A DNA stretch of 64,000 nt from Snodgrassella communis (GTDB lineage Bacteria > Pseudomonadota > Gammaproteobacteria > Burkholderiales > Neisseriaceae): the NCBI RefSeq assembly GCF_914768045.1, contig NZ_CAJZCD010000008.1:1-64000 (forward strand), given 5' to 3'. The notes beneath the pieces were generated by a model. The model saw only the letters and a list, made by a program, of their open reading frames with translations, made no database searches and had not been told where the DNA came from. Positions 57,666-64,000 of this stretch are shown one piece after another; the stretch's first letter is position 1; every line of letters begins with the position of its first letter. Position numbers and translations under genes: made by a program.

Positions 57666-58494
57666 TAGGGATTTAGTTGATTTTGTTCTGTATAACAAAT
57701 ATTGTTTGCCAACTGTTTTTTCTTGCTGAGATTTAAAGCAGCATTTACTGTCGCGAAGAATGGTTAATGCTAGTTTATGTTTTTTGCTGATGGTTGTTTT
57801 TAGGTAGCTATTATGGCTATCGCTATCTGGTTTTTCTGGTTCTTTTCATAATTAAGATGCTTAGGTATTCTGGTATTTCAGGCAGTTTAATAAGCAATGT
57901 GTTTATAAAGCTTGTTAATTTGCCCAAATTATCTTGGTCTTTATCCGGTAAGCTTGTTCTACATTCATTGTATTTATCTTTTTTTGCCGGCTTTGATATC
58001 GGCAATGATTTCTGGAGTGGTGGCCATACTCCTGAGAGTAAACAACGCTTTCTCGATAAGATAAGCACTATTTTACTGTGGATTTGTGGCTATAGTTTGC
58101 TTTATTAGAGAGTTGATCAGTTGATGCTTTGATGGTGTTCAGGTATAGAGTTGTGCATAGTGTAAGTTAAGATATGCTTTTATGGGCGGATTTTTTATTG
58201 TTGGTAAATGATAAGGCGGTATTTGAGGCAGGATATAGGAGTAAGGCGAAAATGCAGATTTATTTTAGGTATTTGTATTTGTTTTGCTATGTTGAGCCAA
58301 CAGAATTTTGAATTGCCGAGCAGATTAGTAGTTAATAATGTTATGCTATGTATAGGAAATCGATTCTGTTATGGTATTGGTTTGGATTGATGAGGTTTTG
58401 GATACAGCCAGTTATCAGGGTTTTGATGATTGTTAATTATTATAATATTATATTGTTTTTCCAATAATGTTTGTATAAATAAATAGAGAGAAAG
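57666..58494. other. gene-poor region holding the ribB fragment
   Basis: Apart from 57983-58113 no coding or repeated sequence was recognised. The last part precedes argD. Confidence 0.4.
57983..58113 (-). pseudogene. duplicated 5' end of ribB and its upstream region
   Basis: It matches 55175-55306 at roughly 85% identity by eye (TTTTGCCGGCTTTGATATCG... onwards). It covers the first 16 or so codons of ribB plus its promoter region. The start codon is changed (CAT to CCT on the + strand), so it is not translated. It has the same orientation as ribB and lies 2.8 kb away. Confidence 0.85.
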
Positions 58495-59682
58495 ATGCAT
58501 AATTATTTAACCCCTAATTTCAATTTTGCACCTATGTTTCCTGAGCATGGGCAGGGCAGCCGGGTCTGGGATAAAAATGGGCAGGAATATATTGATTTGG
58601 CTGGCGGTATTGCAGTTAATGCGTTGGGACATTGCCATCCGATATTGATTGAGGCGCTCACTGCACAGGCACATAAGCTGTGGCATATTTCCAATATTTA
58701 TACTACACAACCAGCTCAGGAGCTGGCGCAGCGGCTGGTAAAAGATACGTTTGCAGAGCAGGTATTTTTTTGTAATTCTGGTGCGGAGGCAAATGAGGCT
58801 GCATTCAAGCTGGCGCGCAAATATGCACGTGACCATTTCGCTGGCACGGATAAGCACGAGATTATAGCCTGTGTAAATGGTTTTCATGGGCGTACGCTGT
58901 TTACTGTTTCGGTTGGCGGCCAATCAAAATATAGTGATGACTTTGCACCATTACCGGGTGGTATTCGGCATATTCCGTTTAATGATGTTGCTGCTCTTGA
59001 TGCAGCGGTTAATGATAAAACCTGTGCAGTTGTCATTGAACCAATACAGGGGGAAAGTGGTGTGTTGCCGGCAAATGCTGAGTTTTTGCTGGCAGCCAGA
59101 AAAGCCTGTGACCGGCATCGGGCGTTGTTGATTTTTGATGAAGTTCAGACTGGCATGGGGCGTACAGGAAAATTATTTGCGCATCAATATTATGATGTGC
59201 AGCCGGACATTGTTTCCAGTGCTAAAGCGCTGGGTTGCGGTATTCCGATAGGTGCTATGCTTACTACTGCTAAAGTTGGAAGTAGTTTTACGCCGGGCAG
59301 TCATGGAAGTACATTTGGTGGTAATCCCCTTGCATGTGCTGTGGGTTGTGCTGCTTTTGATATTATCAATACACCGGAAACGATGCAGAATGTGCTGCTG
59401 CAAGGAGAAAAGTTACAGGCAGGATTACAGGAGTTAGGTACGGCAATGGGTGTGTTTTCTCAGGTGAGGGGGCAGGGATTATTGCTTGGCTGTGTGATGT
59501 CTGATGAGTATAAGGGACGAGCAGCACAGTTGATGCAGTTAGCATTGCAGCATGGTGTACTGGTTTTGGTTGCCGGTCAAAATGTGTTGCGTCTGGCACC
59601 AAGTTTGTTACTGACTGATGCTGATTTACAGGCCGGGCTACAACGACTAAAAGCAGCAATTACCGCTTTTGTGCATAATTAA
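58495..59682 (+). CDS. argD: acetylornithine/succinyldiaminopimelate aminotransferase
   Basis: 395 residues. The PLP lysine lies in SSAKALGCGIPIGA. It also has FCNSGAEANEAAFKLAR, GFHGRT and DEVQTGMGRTG. It converts N-acetylglutamate semialdehyde to N-acetylornithine and also acts in lysine synthesis. The ribosome site is AGAGAG just before the ATG. cobB starts 2 bases after its stop. Confidence 0.95.
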   Translation: MHNYLTPNFNFAPMFPEHGQGSRVWDKNGQEYIDLAGGIAVNALGHCHPILIEALTAQAHKLWHISNIYTTQPAQELAQRLVKDTFAEQVFFCNSGAEANEAAFKLARKYARDHFAGTDKHEIIACVNGFHGRTLFTVSVGGQSKYSDDFAPLPGGIRHIPFNDVAALDAAVNDKTCAVVIEPIQGESGVLPANAEFLLAARKACDRHRALLIFDEVQTGMGRTGKLFAHQYYDVQPDIVSSAKALGCGIPIGAMLTTAKVGSSFTPGSHGSTFGGNPLACAVGCAAFDIINTPETMQNVLLQGEKLQAGLQELGTAMGVFSQVRGQGLLLGCVMSDEYKGRAAQLMQLALQHGVLVLVAGQNVLRLAPSLLLTDADLQAGLQRLKAAITAFVHN

Positions 59683-59684
59683 AT

Positions 59685-60419
59685 ATGTCTATTTCATTAA
59701 AGCGCCAGCAGGTAGTTGTTTTAACGGGTTCGGGCATAAGTGCTGAAAGTGGTTTAAAGACTTTTCGTAATCATGGCGGTTTATGGGATGGAGAGCGAGT
59801 GGAAGATGTGGCTACCCCTGAAGGGTTTGCTCGCAATCCTTTACGGGTACTTGATTTCTATAATCGTCTACGGCGCCAGTTGCAAAATGTTCAACCAAAT
59901 GCAGCCCATCTTGCTTTAAGACATCTGGAAAGTGGCTATGAGGTAAAGATTATTACTCAAAATGTGGATGATCTGCATGAGCGTGCTGGGAGCAGCCATG
60001 TATTGCATTTACATGGTGAGCTATTAAAAGCTAGAAGCAGTGTCGATGAAAATTATATTGTAGATTGTTTTTCTGATCAGACGATGGGGGATGTTGATGC
60101 CAGAGGGTTTCCAATGCGGCCGCATATCGTCTGGTTTGGTGAGGCAGTTCCTATGATTGAAACGGCAATACAATTGATGCGAACTGCTGATATAGTGATA
60201 ATCATCGGTACTTCTTTACAGGTTTATCCAGCAGCAGGTTTGGTGCAGTATATCCCACCAGATGCAGAAGTTTTTCTGGTTGATCCGCAGCCGTATGAAG
60301 GTTTGCAAAATGTACAGTTTATTCGGGCATCAGCTCAGGCTGGTGTAAGTAGTCTGGTTAGTGAATTATTACAGCGCTCTGAAGCACTATCTTTTTCCTG
60401 TCAGGATAGGGTTGATTAA
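59685..60419 (+). CDS. cobB: Sir2-family NAD-dependent deacylase, without Zn cysteines
   Basis: 244 residues. NAD-site motifs are TGSGISAESGLKTFR, TQNVDDLHERAG and HLHGE (catalytic His). The Zn-ribbon region, which normally has two C-x-x-C pairs, reads KARSSVDENYIVDCF with a single Cys. It therefore belongs to the Zn-free sirtuin group. It removes acyl groups from lysines using NAD+. It is coupled to argD with a 2-base gap. Confidence 0.85.
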   Translation: MSISLKRQQVVVLTGSGISAESGLKTFRNHGGLWDGERVEDVATPEGFARNPLRVLDFYNRLRRQLQNVQPNAAHLALRHLESGYEVKIITQNVDDLHERAGSSHVLHLHGELLKARSSVDENYIVDCFSDQTMGDVDARGFPMRPHIVWFGEAVPMIETAIQLMRTADIVIIIGTSLQVYPAAGLVQYIPPDAEVFLVDPQPYEGLQNVQFIRASAQAGVSSLVSELLQRSEALSFSCQDRVD

Positions 60420-60485
60420 AATCTGTTCTTTCTTTAGTTAGTGTTAAAATATCTCCCTTGATTTTCTTGATTCTTGCATATCAGT

Positions 60486-61418
60486 ATGACAAAGAAAAAA
60501 TTAGTCATTGCCAGTCGTGAGAGTGCTCTGGCTATGTGGCAGGCACGTTATGTGCAGCAATGCCTTCAAATGGTATACCCTGATTTATCTGTTGATATTC
60601 GGGGGATGACGACGCGGGGCGATCAGATATTGCATCAGTCTTTATCCAAAATAGGCGGTAAGGGGCTGTTTATCAAGGAGCTTGAATTAGCTTTACAGCA
60701 GGAAGTTGCTGATATTGCAGTTCACTCTCTTAAAGATGTACCTATGCAGCTGCCAGAAGGCTTTGTACTGGCAGCCATAACAAAGCGTGCTAATCCGCTG
60801 GATGCTTTTGTTTCTCATCAATATGCCGATCTGGCTGATTTGCCACCGGCAGCAATAGTGGGTACTTCCAGCCTGCGCCGCGAAGCGCAGATCCGGTTGC
60901 ACTATCCTCATTTGCAGGTTAAGCCTTTGCGCGGAAATGTGCAAACGCGTCTGGATAAGCTGGATAGGCAGGAATATGCGGCGATAATTCTGGCTGCGGC
61001 CGGATTGGAGCGGTTGGGATTGGATGGGCGTATTCGAAAAATATTACCAGCCGAGGTGTTGTTACCAGCTGTCGGGCAGGGCGCACTGGCAATTGAGGTT
61101 GCGGCTCATCGTCAGGATTTATTGAAGTTGTTACAACCACTTCATCATCCTGTTACAGCCGCTAGTGTCACTGCTGAACGTTCTATGGCAAAAGTTTTAG
61201 GTGGTAGCTGTCAAGTTCCTCTGGCCGCATATTGTGTTGAAAAATCTGGTATGCTCGAATTGCGTGGCCTAGTTGCTTCTGCTGATGGTACAACTGTGCT
61301 GCGTGCCAGTGCACAAGCTTGTCTGGAAGAGGCAGAACAGCTTGGTTTAAGTGTTGCCCAGCAGTTAACTCATCAGGGTGCACAACAATTGATTGCTGCT
61401 GTGTTATCAGAACGATGA
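60486..61418 (+). CDS. hemC: hydroxymethylbilane synthase (porphobilinogen deaminase)
   Basis: 310 residues. The dipyrromethane cofactor attaches to the Cys of [11 protein letters not shown]. Also [11 protein letters not shown] at the N-terminus and [14 protein letters not shown]. It polymerises four porphobilinogens. The ATG at 60486 is preferred over the TTG at 60474. The stop overlaps the hemD start by four bases. Confidence 0.95.
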   Translation: MTKKKLVIASRESALAMWQARYVQQCLQMVYPDLSVDIRGMTTRGDQILHQSLSKIGGKGLFIKELELALQQEVADIAVHSLKDVPMQLPEGFVLAAITKRANPLDAFVSHQYADLADLPPAAIVGTSSLRREAQIRLHYPHLQVKPLRGNVQTRLDKLDRQEYAAIILAAAGLERLGLDGRIRKILPAEVLLPAVGQGALAIEVAAHRQDLLKLLQPLHHPVTAASVTAERSMAKVLGGSCQVPLAAYCVEKSGMLELRGLVASADGTTVLRASAQACLEEAEQLGLSVAQQLTHQGAQQLIAAVLSER

Positions 61419-62146
61419 ATGCTCGCCCCTGTCTGGCACTAATGCGACCGCGGTTGGCTGCCGCTGCTGATATAGACTGTTGTGTTCGCGCAGGCTGGGT
61501 ACCGTTAGTGCTTGAATATCAGCAGCTGCAACCACAACCAGCAGTTTTACAACAGTTAGTTTTGAAAAGTCTGGTTCAGAATGTGGTTCTCTGGGTTAGT
61601 CCGAGTGCTGTGCATATTGCGGCTAAATATGTTTCTCAGTCAGAGAGTTTATTGCATGTTGCGGTAGGCGCATCCACAGCCAGTACATTGGCTTCTTATG
61701 GATTTAAGCGAATTTTATATCCTGTTGACGGACATGACAGTGAAGCGGTTTTACGCTTACCTTTATGGCAGCAGCTGAAAGGTAGGTTGTTGTTGATTCG
61801 TGGTGTTGGTGGAAGAGACTTGATCATTAATCAGTTGCATCAGCAGGGCTGGCAGATTGAGATAGCCGAGGTGTATCAACGTCAGCCACAGCCTGTTAAC
61901 TGGTCTGTATTGACACAAAAGGCACACGAGGGAAGTTTGAAAGCCGTTTACATGACGACGACTGCTGCTGTGCAGGCATGGTTTACGCAGTTGCCGCCAG
62001 ATTTGTACGCAGTTAGCAAAAGCTTGTTATACTTAGTTCACCATCCGCGCATAGCAACTGCGTTAACAGAGTATGGTGTTTTGGCAGTACAGGTATCGGA
62101 TTTATGCCGTGGATTGGAACTTTTGGATTCACACAGTACATTTTGA
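61415..62146 (+). CDS. hemD: uroporphyrinogen-III synthase
   Basis: 243 residues, poorly conserved as is usual for HemD. It has the N-terminal [10 protein letters not shown] start, [13 protein letters not shown], and the second-half motif [12 protein letters not shown]. It closes hydroxymethylbilane with D-ring inversion. It starts at ATG 61415 in an ATGA overlap with hemC, so the two are translationally coupled. Confidence 0.9.
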   Translation: MNARPCLALMRPRLAAAADIDCCVRAGWVPLVLEYQQLQPQPAVLQQLVLKSLVQNVVLWVSPSAVHIAAKYVSQSESLLHVAVGASTASTLASYGFKRILYPVDGHDSEAVLRLPLWQQLKGRLLLIRGVGGRDLIINQLHQQGWQIEIAEVYQRQPQPVNWSVLTQKAHEGSLKAVYMTTTAAVQAWFTQLPPDLYAVSKSLLYLVHHPRIATALTEYGVLAVQVSDLCRGLELLDSHSTF

Positions 62147-62198
62147 TAGTGGCACTGGAGTGCTGTTTATCCCAATTATTATGTAGGGAGTATACCGA

Positions 62199-63593
62199 AT
62201 GAGTGAACAACAAGATGCACAGTCTAGCCAGCCTCCTGAGCAGGGGAAGCAGCCATTACTGGTGAATAAACAAGGTGAGGTTGGTGCACCTCCAGAATCG
62301 GCTACTTCTGCGTCTGCTGAAGGTACAGGTAAAGATAAAGCTACCGCACACCAAGCTGCGGATTTTCATCAAAACAACACAGGATCAGGCATGTCTGCAC
62401 CCAATGTACCCAGCCAGTCAACTTCTGTGAAACAGCAACATTCCGGTTCAGGTAAAGGAATTGCGCTGGGAGCACTGGTATTATCTTTACTGGCATTAGG
62501 AGCAAGTGGTTTTTTATTTGTTGAAGGACAGAACCAGCTTAAAACCCAGCAACTGCAATTTGATCATAAAATTGATAATGCTGGTATTGATGCCAGTAAA
62601 ACTGCGGCTACTGTAGAAACTGGCTTGGCGCGTATCGATGGATTAAGCCAGCAGTTGCAGGAGCTACAATCGCAACAGAAATCTCAGCGTGAAAATGTTG
62701 ACCGTCTTACCCGTGCCTATCAGGAGCTGGTGAAAAACCGGACAGATTGGCTAGTGGATGAGATTGAAGCCACACTTAATCTGGCATCGCAGCAGTTATT
62801 GATTTCCGGCAATGTGCCGGTAGCAGTCAATGTGCTCGAAAATCTGGATAACCGTTTATCACGTTTTGATCAGCCACAATTATTGCCAATTAAAAAAGCT
62901 ATCAGCAGTGACTTGGAAAATCTGAAAAGCCGCCCGTATCTGGATACCGCCAGTGCTTCTTTACGCCTGAACCGGCTTGAATCGGCCGTTGCCGGTTTGC
63001 CTTTGGTGATTGATAGCCAGTTACAGTCTGGTGCAGCACCAGCTGTCGCAGCAATTAACCCGAATGCTTCATGGTGGCAACGCACTTGGCAGGCTACTAT
63101 GCACTCTCTGCGAGGCATGGTAGAAGTACGTCATATTAATCATAATGATTCGATGCTCATGTCACCAGAACAGATGTATTTTGTGCGTGAAAATCTGCGC
63201 TTGCGTTTACTGGATGCTCGTATCGCGCTGATTCAGCGTCGTGGTGAGGTATATGCTGCTGATCTGAATGGTGCGGAAGCAACAGTTAAACAGTATTTTG
63301 ATGCCAGTTCCGTTGCGACACAATCATGGCTGAAAGAGTTGATGCAACTGAAGATGCTTAATGTGCAAACCATTCAGGACAGTAATTTATCTGCCAGTCT
63401 GGCTGCTGTACGTGAATATCAGAATCAGTCTGGCATGGATATGTCTACAGCGTTGCCAGATTTGGGTGGTTCTGCGGCCAGCAGTGCTTCTGCTCCAGTA
63501 GCAGCTTCACATCCTGAAAGGCCGGCGGCCAGTCTGGAAAACAGTCATAATGTGTCTGCCGCCTCTTCCGAGCAGGGAGAACATACATTATGA
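62199..63593 (+). CDS. hemX: HemX-like inner-membrane protein
   Basis: 464 residues. The polar low-complexity N-terminus (about 85 residues) is followed by one TM helix (GIALGALVLSLLALGASGFLF), a long periplasmic coiled coil and the HemX domain (WLVDEIEATLNLASQQLLISGN; NASWWQRTW). The tail is Ala/Ser-rich. Its catalytic role is doubtful despite the historic methyltransferase name. It overlaps hemY by four bases. Confidence 0.9.
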   Translation: MSEQQDAQSSQPPEQGKQPLLVNKQGEVGAPPESATSASAEGTGKDKATAHQAADFHQNNTGSGMSAPNVPSQSTSVKQQHSGSGKGIALGALVLSLLALGASGFLFVEGQNQLKTQQLQFDHKIDNAGIDASKTAATVETGLARIDGLSQQLQELQSQQKSQRENVDRLTRAYQELVKNRTDWLVDEIEATLNLASQQLLISGNVPVAVNVLENLDNRLSRFDQPQLLPIKKAISSDLENLKSRPYLDTASASLRLNRLESAVAGLPLVIDSQLQSGAAPAVAAINPNASWWQRTWQATMHSLRGMVEVRHINHNDSMLMSPEQMYFVRENLRLRLLDARIALIQRRGEVYAADLNGAEATVKQYFDASSVATQSWLKELMQLKMLNVQTIQDSNLSASLAAVREYQNQSGMDMSTALPDLGGSAASSASAPVAASHPERPAASLENSHNVSAASSEQGEHTL

Positions 63594-64000
63594 GATCTCT
63601 GTTATGGTTGATTGGTTTATTCGTGGTTGCGGTTGCTGTGGTACTGGGTGCGAAATATTACAGCGGTGATGTATATATTGTTGTTGAGCAAACTCTTGTA
63701 CGCATCAATCTGCAATTTTTTATTGGTATTATTCTGTTAGCTGTGGTGTTGCTGAATATTCTGTTACGTATTGTCATGGGATTTGTGCACCTACCCGGAC
63801 ACTGGCAGCACTGGCGTGTTAATCATCAGCGTCATCAGGTTGAAACAGCATTGAATCATGCTGGTCTGGCTTATTTTGAAGGGCGATTTCAGTTTGCTGC
63901 ACGCGAGGCAGAACGGGTATTACGTAACAAGCAGGGACAGCACAGCCGTGCTTTGGCATTATTACTGGCAGCGCACAGTGCAGATCAGATGGATGACATC
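63590..64000 (+). CDS. hemY: HemY-like protein (3' end outside window)
   Basis: The first 137 codons are present. Two N-terminal TM helices (about residues 4-22 and 41-65), then TPR-like helices (LNHAGLAYFEGRFQFAAREAER). HemY is an inner-membrane protein of the haem cluster with TPR repeats. It starts at ATG 63590 within the hemX stop (ATGA). Confidence 0.85.
   Translation, partial: MRSLLWLIGLFVVAVAVVLGAKYYSGDVYIVVEQTLVRINLQFFIGIILLAVVLLNILLRIVMGFVHLPGHWQHWRVNHQRHQVETALNHAGLAYFEGRFQFAAREAERVLRNKQGQHSRALALLLAAHSADQMDDI

Noticed and set aside
57794-58108. 104-codon + strand frame after paralog C
   Set aside because: Its second half is the antisense of the duplicated ribB 5' fragment and its start lacks a ribosome site.
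1-64000. Prophage, insertion sequence or integrase
   Set aside because: No transposase, integrase, terminal inverted repeats with target duplication, or phage structural gene was found.

Overview
The window looks like a chromosomal segment of a betaproteobacterium of the family Neisseriaceae with a fairly low G+C content. The gut symbiont Snodgrassella is my best guess. The reasons are the Neisseria-type lipoprotein operon (CsgG-like, DUF4810, GNA1162), the RibB with a dead GTP cyclohydrolase half, the hemC-hemD-hemX-hemY order, and 12-base motifs of DNA-uptake-sequence type paired at terminators. The genus is an inference; the family is well supported.

Layout. 1-2.1 kb: tandem DUF3304-like lipoprotein genes, one with a G10 tract. 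2.3-6.5 kb: an AT-rich accessory block with an unknown membrane protein and a two-gene CBASS-like defence cassette (cGAS/DncV-like nucleotidyltransferase plus a two-TM SLATT effector). 6.5-14.5 kb: a giant FAD/Fe-S oxidoreductase, the surface lipoprotein operon and two rRNA-modification genes. 14.5-20 kb: a YciI-like protein and two Sel1-repeat proteins flanking ada. 20-28 kb: mutY, mgtA with a long leader and a candidate leader peptide, a frameshifted HhH gene, maeB and greB. 28-32 kb: a MoxR/DUF58/transglutaminase operon. 32-38 kb: a PEP-mutase-like enzyme, poxB, grxB and a ClC channel. 38-48.6 kb: ybiT, a GNAT acetyltransferase, crcB, a Nudix hydrolase, gloB, dgt, tRNA-Arg and tRNA-Glu, recG and ilvD. 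48.6-52 kb: an array of RDD-family membrane genes with a decayed RDD copy and a decayed ilvD fragment. 52-55.2 kb: the riboflavin/nusB cluster with a DMT transporter inserted. 55.2-58.5 kb: three paralogous small membrane proteins and a stray 5' fragment of ribB. 58.5-64 kb: argD-cobB and the haem operon hemC-hemD-hemX-hemY, cut by the window end.

The housekeeping genes serve DNA repair (mutY, ada, recG, dgt), pyruvate/malate/lactate metabolism (poxB, maeB, the lactate-dehydrogenase-like protein), riboflavin, haem and amino-acid synthesis, and ion homeostasis (mgtA, crcB, ClC). The accessory parts share one theme. Small lipoprotein or membrane-protein genes have multiplied locally, and at two of the three sites decayed pieces of the adjoining housekeeping gene (ilvD, ribB) lie among the copies. 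The most notable signals are the mgtA leader peptide with two mutually exclusive hairpins, the poly-G lipoprotein, the CBASS-like pair and these duplication scars.
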